From Thiomargarita sp. (GTDB lineage: Bacteria; Pseudomonadota; Gammaproteobacteria; Beggiatoales; Beggiatoaceae): a stretch of DNA of 64,000 bases. Positions 34,995 through 43,560 of the stretch are shown here, piece by piece. A model generated the notes under the pieces. The model saw only the letters and a program-made list of their open reading frames with translations. It was not told the origin of the DNA and did not search any database. A program made the position numbers and the translations under genes. How positions within the stretch are numbered: position 1 is the first letter of the stretch; each line of letters opens with the position of its first letter. The stretch spans positions 124,001 through 188,000 of the forward strand of contig DYNP01000001.1 of NCBI GenBank assembly GCA_020721005.1, read 5' to 3'.

Positions 34995-37772
34995 ATGGAC
35001 AAAACCTATCATCCTCAAACGATTGAACACTATTGGTATCCTATTTGGGAAAACCAAGACTATTTCGCTCCCACCGGGCAAGGACAGCCTTATTGCATCA
35101 TGATTCCCCCCCCCAATGTCACCGGCACCCTGCACATGGGCCACAGCTTTCAAGACACCCTCATGGACCTGCTCATCCGTTATCATCGCATGAGCGGACA
35201 CAACACACTTTGGCAAGCCGGCACCGATCACGCTGGAATCGCCACCCAAATGGTCGTTGAACGACAACTCCTAGCCCAAGGACTCACTCGTCACCAATTG
35301 GGTCGCGACACCTTCATTCAAAAAGTTTGGGAATGGAAAGCCCTATCAGGAGGACACATCACCCGTCAATTAAGGCGCATGGGCGCCTCTTTAGACTGGG
35401 CAAGCGAACGATTTACCCTAGACGAAGGATTATCTCGAGCCGTACAAACCGTCTTCATCCAGCTCTACGAAGAAGGTCTCATCTACCGTGGCCAACGCCT
35501 GGTCAACTGGGACCCCGTCTTACACACTGCAGTCTCCGATTTAGAAGTCGTCTCCCAAGAAGAAAAAGGCGCCCTCTGGCACTTACGTTACCCATTGCAA
35601 AACGGCACAGGCTACGTAGAAGTCGCCACCACCCGTCCCGAAACTATGCTGGGCGACATGGCCGTCGCAGTCCATCCAGAAGACGAACGTTACCAACATC
35701 TCATCGGCCAACACCTCATCCTCCCCCTCACCGATCGCCACATTCCCATCATAGCCGACACCCACATCGACCCCAGTTTTGGCACCGGTTGCGTCAAAAT
35801 CACCCCCGCCCACGACTTCAACGACTATGCCATTGCCCAACGTCACCAACTCCCCCTGCTCAACCTGTTCACCCCCGACGCCAAACTCAATGACAACGCC
35901 CCCTTAGCCTATCGGGGACTTGATCGTTTCGTCGCCAGAAAACGCATTGTCGCCGACCTCGAACACGCCGGATTACTCGCTGCCATTCACCCGCACACAC
36001 TCATGGTTCCCAGAGGAGACCGCAGCCACGCCATCATTGAACCCCTCCTCACCGACCAATGGTATGTCAAAGTTGCTCCCCTTGCCGCCCCAGCCATTCA
36101 AGCAGTCCAGGCTGGACACATTCGCTTCATTCCCGAAAACTGGGCCAAAACCTATTTCGACTGGATGGAAAACATACAAGACTGGTGCATCAGTCGCCAA
36201 ATCTGGTGGGGACATCGCATTCCCGCCTGGTATGATCCCCAAGGCCAAATCTATGTAGCCTCAGACGAAGCCGCTGCTCGTCAAAAATACCAACTGCCCG
36301 ACTCTCTACCCCTCACTCAAGACTCCGATGTTCTCGACACCTGGTTCTCCTCTGCCCTCTGGCCATTCTCCACCCTGGGCTGGCCCGAACCTACCGAACG
36401 ACTCGCCACTTTCTATCCCACCAGCGTTCTGGTCACCGGCTTTGACATCATCTTCTTCTGGGTCGCCCGCATGATCATGATGGGTCTCAAATTTCAAGGA
36501 CAAGTGCCATTTCGAGAAGTCTATATACACGGTCTCATTCGAGACAGTGAGGGACAAAAAATGTCCAAATCCAAAGGCAACGTGCTCGATCCATTAGACC
36601 TTATCGACGGTATTGATCTTACCAGTCTCATTGCCAAACGCACCACCGGTCTCATGCAACCTGACATGGCTCCTCGCATCGAACAAATCACTCGCCAACA
36701 ATTCCCAGAAGGCATCCCTGCCTTTGGCACCGATGCCTTGCGCTTCACTTTTGCGGCCCTCGCCTCCACCGGTCGCGACATTCGCTTTGAACTGGGACGA
36801 ATTGAAGGCTACCGAAATTTCTGCAACAAATTGTGGAATGCCAGTCGTTATGTCATCATGAACACTTCTGCCCAAAACGACTCCACTCCTCCCAACTCTG
36901 ACCCCGTTCCCTGGGACTCGCTTGCCCTCCCAGAGCGTTGGATTCTCACCCGTCTTTACCAAACCATTGCCCAAGTCCACCAACATCTGTCCGCTTACCG
37001 GTTTGACCTGATGGCCCAAACCCTCTACGAATTTACCTGGAATGAGTATTGTGACTGGTATCTAGAATTCTCCAAATCTGCCTTACAAAGCCACTCAGTC
37101 CCTGCACAGCAAGCCACTCGTTACACCCTGATCCAAGTCTTAGAGACCCTGTTGCGACTGCTACACCCGATCATTCCTTTTATCACCGAAGAGCTGTGGC
37201 AAAAAATTGCCCCCTTGGCTGGCAAAACCGGTCCCACTTTACTACAACAACCTTATCCACAGCCCAGTCCTGAACTTCCTGATCTCAATTTGATTCAAGA
37301 AATTGAATGGCTAAAACAGGTGATTTTGGGTATTAGGCGCATTCGGGCAGAAATGAACATTGCGCCGGGCAAACCTCTGTCGATATTGTTACAACAAGGG
37401 ACTGAGACCGATCGCCAACGCATTGCCAGCCATCAATCTCGACTCATCAACTTGGCTCGTCTGGAAAGTATTACTTGGCTTGATGCCACCGCCCCAACTC
37501 CAGAATCTGCCTATGCCTTGGTTGATGAATTGCGAATTTTAATTCCCTTGGCAGGTCTGATTGACAAAACCGTAGAATTAAACCGTTTGCAACGAGAAAC
37601 CCAAAAATTGCGCAAAGATTTAGAAAAAGGTCAGGCTAAATTACAAAATCCCCAATTTACCGACAAAGCACCGGCTGAAATCATTGAAAGAGAACGGGAA
37701 CGAGTGGGTAAAATGGAAATTGCCTTGCAGGAGTTGGAAGCCCAAATACTGCGTATTCAGGCGCTTGTCTAA
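34995..37772 (+). CDS. valS: Valyl-tRNA synthetase
   Basis: Class Ia aminoacyl-tRNA synthetase charging tRNA-Val, with editing of threonine. 925 residues. HIGH-type motif HMGH at 47-50 in [15 protein letters not shown]; editing (CP1) domain with [19 protein letters not shown] and [21 protein letters not shown] at 522-526 in [14 protein letters not shown]; anticodon-binding helical domain; C-terminal tRNA-binding coiled coil (about 855-925, [20 protein letters not shown]). ATG at 34995. It starts 47 nt after the zinc-ribbon gene. The holC gene often found upstream is absent. Confidence 0.97.
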   Translation: MDKTYHPQTIEHYWYPIWENQDYFAPTGQGQPYCIMIPPPNVTGTLHMGHSFQDTLMDLLIRYHRMSGHNTLWQAGTDHAGIATQMVVERQLLAQGLTRHQLGRDTFIQKVWEWKALSGGHITRQLRRMGASLDWASERFTLDEGLSRAVQTVFIQLYEEGLIYRGQRLVNWDPVLHTAVSDLEVVSQEEKGALWHLRYPLQNGTGYVEVATTRPETMLGDMAVAVHPEDERYQHLIGQHLILPLTDRHIPIIADTHIDPSFGTGCVKITPAHDFNDYAIAQRHQLPLLNLFTPDAKLNDNAPLAYRGLDRFVARKRIVADLEHAGLLAAIHPHTLMVPRGDRSHAIIEPLLTDQWYVKVAPLAAPAIQAVQAGHIRFIPENWAKTYFDWMENIQDWCISRQIWWGHRIPAWYDPQGQIYVASDEAAARQKYQLPDSLPLTQDSDVLDTWFSSALWPFSTLGWPEPTERLATFYPTSVLVTGFDIIFFWVARMIMMGLKFQGQVPFREVYIHGLIRDSEGQKMSKSKGNVLDPLDLIDGIDLTSLIAKRTTGLMQPDMAPRIEQITRQQFPEGIPAFGTDALRFTFAALASTGRDIRFELGRIEGYRNFCNKLWNASRYVIMNTSAQNDSTPPNSDPVPWDSLALPERWILTRLYQTIAQVHQHLSAYRFDLMAQTLYEFTWNEYCDWYLEFSKSALQSHSVPAQQATRYTLIQVLETLLRLLHPIIPFITEELWQKIAPLAGKTGPTLLQQPYPQPSPELPDLNLIQEIEWLKQVILGIRRIRAEMNIAPGKPLSILLQQGTETDRQRIASHQSRLINLARLESITWLDATAPTPESAYALVDELRILIPLAGLIDKTVELNRLQRETQKLRKDLEKGQAKLQNPQFTDKAPAEIIERERERVGKMEIALQELEAQILRIQALV

Positions 37773-37931
37773 TTGGTCAATGACTGATGGCTGATTTAAT
37801 GGTAAATTTATGAATTATAAATAACCAGTATGTAGGATGGACTGTTCAATGGGAGGACTATGATTCGCGTTATTTTCCAATACCAGTGTAGATGTAGGGT
37901 AATTACTGTAGGTTGGTGGGTTTCCCGTTGT

Positions 37932-38789
37932 TCAGTCTATGTTATTTGTGCTCAACCACCGTTGAATGGGGGCTATTTGGGCAGGGTCCATAAGCGCGGG
38001 AGCGTGACCAACTTGGGAAAAGGTAATTGCTTTCATTGGGGGATGAATGAGTTGCATTTCTTTGATGATTTCGGGAGTAAGAACGTCGGAATGTTCACCA
38101 TGTAACAGTAGGACCGGACAGGTAATTTGACACCAGAATGGCCATAAGTCAATTTGTCGAATATTGTGTCGAAAGGGCAGGGCAATTCGAGGGTCATAGC
38201 ACAATTCATATTTCCCAGAAGCGGTGGGACGAATGCTGTAGCGAGTTAAATGGTGCCACTGGGCGGTTGTGAGTTGACCAAAATTGGCATGAACGGTACG
38301 AAAGTAGTCTTCGGCTTCGGCAAAATTGGCAAATTGAGGGGGGGATTGAGTCAAGTAGTAGGCAATGCGTCTTAAACTGGATTGGGGAATGCTGGCGCCG
38401 ATGTCATTGAGTATCAGGCGTTTGATCGGGGAACAGCTGAGGGTGGCCAATAACAGTCCCAAAATGCCTCCCAAAGAAGTGCCTAACAAGTCTATTTTTT
38501 CCAGTTTCAAGTGTCTTAATAAGTTAAGAATATCAGTTAGGTAGAGAGCATTGTCATAATCAGTAGTCTCGGGTAGCCAGTCACTTTGACCGCGACCAGG
38601 TAAGTCGAGGCAGAGGATCCTACAATTTGTAGATAGGGCAGTTGCCAGGGGATCAAAGTCTCGAGCCGTGCGAGTGAAGCCTGGAATGCACAGTAAAACT
38701 TGTGGATTTTCAGAATCTCCCCATTCAGTATAGGCAATTCGGTGGGGAGGATTGGGACAAGCTAGGTAATGATAGGCATTGGGAGTCAT
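37932..38789 (-). CDS. Alpha/beta hydrolase
   Basis: 285 residues of the alpha/beta-hydrolase fold. Nucleophile Ser105 lies in the elbow LLGTSLGGILGLL; an oxyanion segment is CIPGFTRTARDFDPLA; the acid is in LLHGEHSDVLTPE and the catalytic His in QVGHAPALMD near the C-terminus. LDLPGRGQSDWLPETTDYDN is typical. No signal peptide. The substrate cannot be named. Convergent to valS across 159 nt that carry only a decayed GTAGGATGGACTG-type repeat. Confidence 0.85.
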   Translation of the reverse strand: MTPNAYHYLACPNPPHRIAYTEWGDSENPQVLLCIPGFTRTARDFDPLATALSTNCRILCLDLPGRGQSDWLPETTDYDNALYLTDILNLLRHLKLEKIDLLGTSLGGILGLLLATLSCSPIKRLILNDIGASIPQSSLRRIAYYLTQSPPQFANFAEAEDYFRTVHANFGQLTTAQWHHLTRYSIRPTASGKYELCYDPRIALPFRHNIRQIDLWPFWCQITCPVLLLHGEHSDVLTPEIIKEMQLIHPPMKAITFSQVGHAPALMDPAQIAPIQRWLSTNNID

Positions 38790-39284
38790 AATGGATTATT
38801 TTTAATTTGGGAACAGTGTAAGTTAGGCTGGTGCTTATTATAACAGAGTTCGAGGGGTAAAGCAGTGTAGATATAGCTAACAAACTATAAAAGGAGACCG
38901 CATATCCTGTGTAGGATGTGCTGAGCATTTTTTGCGAAGCGCATCCTACGCAGTATACATGGACTCTTTTTATGGTGTGTTAGCTATGATTGAATTGGAT
39001 CGGGAGATCAGCGGAGATACGCAGAAAGTTTTGGATGAAAGTAAGGGTACTTTAAAACGAGGTTAAAAAATTGTTTTGAATTTGCGACAGGAACTGGCTT
39101 GCTGCCACGTTTAAGTTGATAAGAAGGTGATCACAAGGACTGCTTCCTGAGATTGCTGATTCCCATTTAGAGTAAAATCCTATGGATAACCATAAAATTT
39201 TACGACTTGTAGGATAAACGAACTGTCAGAAATTTGACGGTGGTGATTTAAATTTGACAAACCCTTAATGATTGGAGTTAAATT
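38790..39284. other. Gene-free stretch upstream of the EF-hand gene
   Basis: 495 nt without a credible gene. It contains the inverted repeat at 38909-38952. A 35-codon frame from 38960 was seen but not accepted. Confidence 0.6.
38909..38952. repeat. GTAGGATG...CATCCTAC inverted repeat
   Basis: TGTGTAGGATGTGCTGAGC and GCGAAGCGCATCCTACGCA pair at 15 of 19 positions around a short T-rich loop. This is the form of dispersed small palindromes common in such genomes. Confidence 0.6.
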
Positions 39285-39941
39285 ATGAAAACTTTCCTCA
39301 CGGTATCTACATTGATCGCGATGACTTTAACCAGTTACGCCAGTTTGGCAGGTCCCGGTCGGCATGGACATGAAATGGGCATGGGTGGAGAACCCATGTT
39401 GATGGAGGGCAAGATGGGTCGCTTCTCGTTGGAAGAATTAGATATCAACGGAGATGGACAGATTGCGTTGGATGAAGTGCAATCTCAACGGCAGGCTCGT
39501 TTTACTGAAGTGGACATCAATGCCGATGGGTATTGGACGGCTGAAGAATTGGAAGCTTACCGGGCGTTGAAACATCAGCAACGTTTTACAGAAATGGATA
39601 CAGATGCCAGCGGTGGTTTGAGTTTTGAAGAATTTATCGCAGGGGCTCCAACTCCGTCTCAACGTAATGAAACCCGGAAACAGCAGCATTTTACCCAAAT
39701 GGATACTGATGGAAATGGGGCTATCAGTTCGGCAGAATTTATGGCATTGCCACGTCCACAAGGTCCTGATTTTGAAGATCGTCTTACCCGTTTAGATGGT
39801 GATGGTGATGGGATGATTTCCCAAAGCGAATTTGTGGAGAATGTACCTTTGTTTGACCGGTTGGACAGCAATGAGGATGGAATTATCAGCACGGAAGAAA
39901 TGGCTCAACGGGGTTGTCATTCTGGCAAAAATAAACAATGA
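39285..39941 (+). CDS. Exported EF-hand protein with six calcium-binding loops
   Basis: 218 residues with a signal peptide (MKTFLTVSTLIAMTLTSYASLAGPG, cleavage probably after Ala22). Six 12-residue EF loops follow at 53-64 (DINGDGQIALDE), 77-88, 105-116, 140-151, 171-182 (DGDGDGMISQSE) and 194-205 (DSNEDGIISTEE), each ending in Glu. A His/Met-rich stretch (HGHEMGMGGEPMLMEGKMG, 28-46) after the signal could bind a transition metal. A calmodulin-like calcium sensor or buffer in the periplasm is likely. TGGAG precedes the ATG. The ECF sigma operon starts 171 nt downstream on the same strand. Confidence 0.88.
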   Translation: MKTFLTVSTLIAMTLTSYASLAGPGRHGHEMGMGGEPMLMEGKMGRFSLEELDINGDGQIALDEVQSQRQARFTEVDINADGYWTAEELEAYRALKHQQRFTEMDTDASGGLSFEEFIAGAPTPSQRNETRKQQHFTQMDTDGNGAISSAEFMALPRPQGPDFEDRLTRLDGDGDGMISQSEFVENVPLFDRLDSNEDGIISTEEMAQRGCHSGKNKQ

Positions 39942-40112
39942 AATTTTGAATTCAAGTAACCTTGAATAGTTTATTCTCGCAATGGTCTATTTCAGGAAAT
40001 AGCAGCTGAGTTCATTTGGAATGGAAAGTGGGGCATTGAACACTTGTAAAATGTCTCACTTTAACTGGCCTTGAGAATATGGGCGCTGTGCCGCGTTTAG
40101 AGGATAAGTAAC

Positions 40113-40697
40113 GTGCCGTTTTTAGGGGATAAATTTGCTGCAACTGATGAAACTTTGATGTATAAAATCCAACAGGGTGATGAGCAGGCTTTTGCAACCT
40201 TAGTGGATCGGCATTTAACCCCCTTGTATAACTTCATATATCGTATCCTTAACCATCCAACTGATTCAGAGGATCTTGTACAAGATACCTTTTTACGAGT
40301 TTGGGATCATTCTCAACAGTGGAAATCTAGGGAAAATGCAACGGTATCAACCTGGTTGCATAAAATTGCTTATCACTTGTGTATAGATTACTTACGGCGC
40401 CGCCATCCCATCGATTATCTTTCTGAAGAGGAAATGGAACAAATACCAGCCTCCACCCAAATTATGGACAGTTTACAAGAACTTGAAGTCTCAAGAGAAG
40501 TAGAGAAAGCGCTACAAGATTTACCCACTCGTCAAAAAACTGCACTTGTCCTTTGTTATTATCAAGATTTGAGTAATCAAGAAGCGGCCACTGTATTAGG
40601 AATCACAGTTTCGGCACTGGAATCTTTGATGGCAAGAGGAAGGAAAACTCTGAGACAGAAACTACAACTTGCTGATTTATTAGGAGAAGTCTCATGA
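40113..40697 (+). CDS. ECF-family RNA polymerase sigma factor
   Basis: 194 residues. Region 2: LYNFIYRILNHPTDSEDLVQDTFLRVWDH and TWLHKIAYHLCIDYLRRRHP. Region 4: LPTRQKTALVLCYYQDLSNQEAATVLGITVSALESLMARGRKTLRQKL. GTG start at 40113 after GAGGATAAG. Its stop overlaps the next gene by ATGA, and the membrane proteins downstream make a CnrH-like role (extracytoplasmic stress or metal response) likely. Its target promoters are unknown. Confidence 0.93.
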   Translation: MPFLGDKFAATDETLMYKIQQGDEQAFATLVDRHLTPLYNFIYRILNHPTDSEDLVQDTFLRVWDHSQQWKSRENATVSTWLHKIAYHLCIDYLRRRHPIDYLSEEEMEQIPASTQIMDSLQELEVSREVEKALQDLPTRQKTALVLCYYQDLSNQEAATVLGITVSALESLMARGRKTLRQKLQLADLLGEVS

Positions 40698-41173
40698 AAA
40701 GAGAAAGCAGGATTATAGAGCCCACTCGACTCATTCAATTGTTAGCCAGTTATGGCGCCAATCCTAAGCGATGGCCAAAGGAAGAGCGGAAAGCTGCCCA
40801 ACAATTGTTGAAAACATCGACACCACTTCAAAATCAGCAGCAGCAAGCGTTGAAATTAGATCGTTTGTTGGACGCCGTGTCGGCGCCAAAACCTGCCTTG
40901 GAATTACGAGCCCGTATCTTGGCTCGCTTACCTGTTCCCCCGACACTGGAAGCTGGAGAATGGATCGCTCAATGGTTGGGGAATTGGCAATTTTCAAATT
41001 GGCGCATGGCTACACTATTTTTAGTGCCATTATGCTTGGGTATAGTATTGGGACTGTCAGTTGCCGGTTACTCCCAGTACAATTTGGAAATTCAAGACGA
41101 ATTGGCAGACCTGAGTGTGCAAGATGAAGTAACTTTGTTAGCCTTTATCATCAACTTGGAATCTTTGCCATGA
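40694..41173 (+). CDS. Putative single-pass anti-sigma factor
   Basis: 159 residues. The cytoplasmic N-terminal part has the motif LIQLLASYGANPKRWPKEERKAA, seen in small proteins encoded after ECF sigma genes. One membrane helix follows at about 112-133 (ATLFLVPLCLGIVLGLSVAG), then a short periplasmic tail. Overlap with the sigma gene (ATGA) and with the next gene (ATGA) shows tight coupling. Anti-sigma function is inferred from position and topology, not from a recognised ZAS motif. Confidence 0.7.
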   Translation: MKRESRIIEPTRLIQLLASYGANPKRWPKEERKAAQQLLKTSTPLQNQQQQALKLDRLLDAVSAPKPALELRARILARLPVPPTLEAGEWIAQWLGNWQFSNWRMATLFLVPLCLGIVLGLSVAGYSQYNLEIQDELADLSVQDEVTLLAFIINLESLP

Positions 41174-41682
41174 AGTTTAACCAGCGCTTTATTGCCCTGT
41201 TGTTGATTGGCTCCCTGGCCTGCAATCTGTTTTTTGCGGGACTTTTTCTGGGCCATCTCCTGGCTCGAGGACCTATGGGTCCCCCTTCTTTACATGATCA
41301 CAAGTTTCCCTTGACTCCCCTATTGATGCACGTATTGGAAGAATTACCACCCAAAACCCAGGAAAAGGTGCTGCCCCTGTTGAAAAAGCATCAGGACCTG
41401 TTGAAAAAGCAGGCCCAGCGTTTAAAGAAAGTCCGTAAACAGTCCCATCAACTGTTGAAGGCGGAAGATTTTAAGACTGAATTACTTGCAGAAAGTTTAT
41501 CTGTCTTGCGCAAAGAAACTCAAACCATGCAGGAAACCATGCATGCGGCTGTTCTCGAAATCAGTGCTCAACTGTCAAGAGCAGAAAGACGCCGATTGCT
41601 GCAAGCCTTGCATAGACCGCCGCCTCCCCCTTACGGTCCACCTCATGGTCCTCCACCTCCTTTTGAAGATGATTCTTTGTAA
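41170..41682 (+). CDS. CnrX/Spy-like periplasmic heavy-metal sensor
   Basis: 170 residues: an uncleaved-anchor-type N-terminal helix (FIALLLIGSLACNLFFAGLF), then a helical periplasmic domain (60-145) with LEELPPKTQEKVLPLLKKHQ and ETQTMQETMHAAVLEISAQL, like the periplasmic heavy-metal sensor (CnrX/CpxP/Spy) family. A Pro/His-rich tail (PPPPPYGPPHGPPPPFEDD) closes the protein. With the ECF and anti-sigma genes it gives a CnrYXH-like signalling set. The metal ligand residues cannot be fixed by eye. Confidence 0.75.
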   Translation: MKFNQRFIALLLIGSLACNLFFAGLFLGHLLARGPMGPPSLHDHKFPLTPLLMHVLEELPPKTQEKVLPLLKKHQDLLKKQAQRLKKVRKQSHQLLKAEDFKTELLAESLSVLRKETQTMQETMHAAVLEISAQLSRAERRRLLQALHRPPPPPYGPPHGPPPPFEDDSL

Positions 41683-41721
41683 ACCAACTCATTATCAAGT
41701 TATTGAAGGAAAAGGCTGAAA

Positions 41722-41761
41722 TTTTAAAGAGAGGATGGATATATCCATCCTCTCTTTAAAA
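41722..41761. terminator. Perfect 40-nt palindromic (bidirectional) terminator
   Basis: TTTTAAAGAGAGGATGGAT joined to its exact inverse ending TCTTTAAAA; all 20 base pairs match. The T-run on each side suits termination from both strands. It lies 39 nt after the CnrX-like stop and faces the minus-strand Gly/Lys-rich gene. Confidence 0.85.
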
Positions 41762-41788
41762 TTGAGAGCTGTTTTTCATTTACTTCCG

Positions 41789-41809
41789 TTCCCATGCAAA
41801 GCATGGGAA
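41789..41809. repeat. TTCCCATGC/GCATGGGAA hairpin
   Basis: Perfect 9-bp stem with AAA loop, followed by TGAGAAAAA. A related palindrome with a TTCCCAT/ATGGGAATGAG form is at 63486-63507, so this is a dispersed small repeat. Confidence 0.6.
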
Positions 41810-41842
41810 TGAGAAAAACCTGAAATTTATCGAACAAATAAG

Positions 41843-42244
41843 TTACTGATTTGACTCTGAGGAACCCTCTTCAGAGGAACTTTCCTCAGACGCACACTCT
41901 TTTTTGCCTTTCCCTTTCCCTTTTCCCTTCCCCGGACAACCTGCATTTTTATTTTTACCCTTATTGCCTTTACCTTTGCCCTTTCCCTGTCCATTTCCGT
42001 TGCCCTGTCCATTGCCCTGTCCATTGCCATTATTCCCATTTTCCTGCTTATTCTCCTTATGTTGCCCCTTCCCCGACTTTTGTCCCTGTTCACTGGCTTG
42101 ATTGTCAAGGCTATGTTCCAAAACTGCTGGATTCATTATTCCAACTTGGTTATAATCAACGGGAATTGCTGAAACTTGAACGGTTAAGAGGGTTAAGCAA
42201 ATGGGCAAGGTGTATATTAAACAATTCATTTTAGAAGTTGACAT
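41843..42244 (-). CDS. Exported low-complexity Gly/Lys/Asn-rich protein
   Basis: 133 residues: signal peptide (MNCLIYTLPICLTLLTVQVSA from Met6), a 30-residue ordinary stretch with VDYNQVGIMNPAVLEHSLDN, then a Gly-Lys-Asn-Gln repeat (GQGNGNGQGKGKGKGNKGKNK), a GCPGKGKGKGKGKKEC segment with paired Cys, and a Ser/Glu tail. GAGG lies about 11 nt before the ATG at 42244; Met6 is the alternative start. A highly basic disordered exported protein could bind polyanions, polysaccharide or mineral. I recognise no family. Confidence 0.6.
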   Translation of the reverse strand: MSTSKMNCLIYTLPICLTLLTVQVSAIPVDYNQVGIMNPAVLEHSLDNQASEQGQKSGKGQHKENKQENGNNGNGQGNGQGNGNGQGKGKGKGNKGKNKNAGCPGKGKGKGKGKKECASEESSSEEGSSESNQ

Positions 42245-42339
42245 GGGATTTGACCTCGTTAAGTTAAGATTAAAATATAAACTTGTTCTAGCAAATAAGG
42301 TGCCAATAAATTAAAAAACCAGTGCGATAGGAGGGTTAT

Positions 42340-42424
42340 TCCTCTCCTTTTTAAGGAGGTGGTAGGGGCAGTTAATTGCCAAACTGTGAACCACCCCCTG
42401 CCCCTCCTTGCCAAGGAGGGGAGA
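42340..42424. repeat. Nested CTCCTT/AAGGAGG palindromes
   Basis: CTCCTTTTTAAGGAGGTGG, then GGGGCAGTTAATTGCC, then ACCACCCCCTGCCCCTCCTT and GCCAAGGAGGGG can fold into several hairpins. Similar motifs stand at 28165-28230 and 46084-46191. Confidence 0.55.
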
Positions 42425-42606
42425 TTGATGCGCTTCCCAGTAGCATATAGGGTATTAATAATTTTTTGTCTTGCTCCCAGCATTGTTTTGCCATTTTGGG
42501 CACAATAGACACAGTGGCTTTGTCAGTTTTGTAAGCCAAGTCGGTTACACGTTCATTAGCAATGACTTGAAATTTTGAATAAGAGTTGCCCCTCAGTTAG
42601 GATACG

Positions 42607-42838
42607 TTGGAGTGGAGGCTTTAGCCGGTCAGCCGTAGGCATCGCTCCACATACACAAATTACAAGGATCTACCGCTGACCGGCTAAAGCCTCCACTCCA
42701 ACAAGGATCTACCGTTGACCGGCTAAAGCCTCCACTCCAACAAGGATCTACCACTGACCGGCTAAAGCCTCCACTCCAACAAGGATCTACCGCTGCTGAC
42801 CGGCTAAAGCCTCCACTCCAACGGGGATTTCCCTTTTA
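42607..42838. repeat. Hairpin repeat family, locus E: right arm amplified fourfold
   Basis: Left arm TTGGAGTGGAGGCTTTAGCC, loop with CTCCACATACACAAATTACAA, then the right arm in four tandem 39-nt copies (starts 42663, 42702, 42741, 42780; CAAGGATCTACCGCTGACC plus GGCTAAAGCCTCCACTCCAA). The last copy has a 3-nt insertion. The right border CGGGGATTTCCCTTTTATTT then TTTCGTATT is the inverse of the left border of locus D. Confidence 0.9.
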
Positions 42839-42877
42839 TTTTTTCGTATTAAGGGGATTGATAAAAAAATGTTTTGT

Positions 42878-42911
42878 GGGTGGGCAACACAAAAAGATGT
42901 TCTGCCCACCC
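42878..42911. repeat. GGGTGGGCA/TGCCCACCC inverted repeat
   Basis: Perfect 9-bp arms at 42878-42886 and 42903-42911 around a 16-nt loop (ACACAAAAAGATGTTC), just outside locus E. A dispersed small palindrome. Confidence 0.55.
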
Positions 42912-43059
42912 TACCTGACTCCATACCTCCTTTTAAGCAAGAATTGGGGAAGGGGGTAGTTGACATAAACTCTGGTGGGTCAGGCTGAGCAAATACTACA
43001 GTTTTCTTAGCAAGAAAGTTTCCTCTTTTCCTCTCCTCTTTATCAGGAACTGGAACCGA

Positions 43060-43458
43060 TCATTTATTATGTTCCCCATATTTGGTATCAATTCCCCGAA
43101 TATGAGTGGACAACCAAAATTTCAGAAAGATGACAAATTCCGCACTAATTTTTGCGGAAGTTCCCTGTTTGAAATTGGTAACTAAACGGCCCAAATCAGT
43201 CAACAAGTGACCATGGATTTGTTGATGCGCACTCAATCCTGGGAATTGAATGGAAGCCATATACTTCTCTTCATCCGCAAAGTGTTGAATCACATAATTG
43301 ACCAAATCATCCAAACACGCATTCACTTCATCCTTAGAAAAAACCCCACTTTCACTTTTATCGTATAAAACTTGCATCAATCCGATCAAAGTTTTATGTT
43401 GTTCATTCATTTCATTGACGTTAACGTCCAATGAAGCATCCCATTCAAAAAAAGCCAT
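43060..43458 (-). CDS. Bacteriohemerythrin
   Basis: Non-heme di-iron oxygen-binding protein, 132 residues. All seven iron ligands are present: His21 (NEQHKTL), His59 and Glu63 (HFADEE), His78 and His82 (HQQIH), His119 and Asp124 (HIRGID). Trp6 in FFEWDASL is also conserved. AAGGAG lies before the ATG. Single-domain cytoplasmic forms store or deliver O2 or sense it, which fits a microaerophilic sulfur oxidiser. Divergent from the M48 protease gene across 102 nt. Confidence 0.95.
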   Translation of the reverse strand: MAFFEWDASLDVNVNEMNEQHKTLIGLMQVLYDKSESGVFSKDEVNACLDDLVNYVIQHFADEEKYMASIQFPGLSAHQQIHGHLLTDLGRLVTNFKQGTSAKISAEFVIFLKFWLSTHIRGIDTKYGEHNK

Positions 43459-43560
43459 AGATACACTCCTTCAAATAGCTAAAACCATCATCATTCTAAT
43501 CCAAAGCGTCTCAATAAAAAAGTATAATTCATTTTCTGACAATAACTCTAGGAAATTTTG

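Larger units (their letters stand above)
42245..43059. other. Gene-free, repeat-filled stretch
   Basis: 815 nt holding short palindromes of the AAGGAGG type (42340-42424), hairpin locus E (42607-42838), and an inverted repeat (42878-42911). No credible gene was seen. Confidence 0.75.

Noticed and set aside
35327-35893. 188-codon Arg/Pro-rich frame inside valS
   Set aside because: Out-of-phase reading of the valS editing domain; composition is typical of a shadow frame.
38960-39067. 35-codon frame MDSFYGVLAMIELDREISGD
   Set aside because: No ribosome site, next to a palindromic repeat, no family resemblance.
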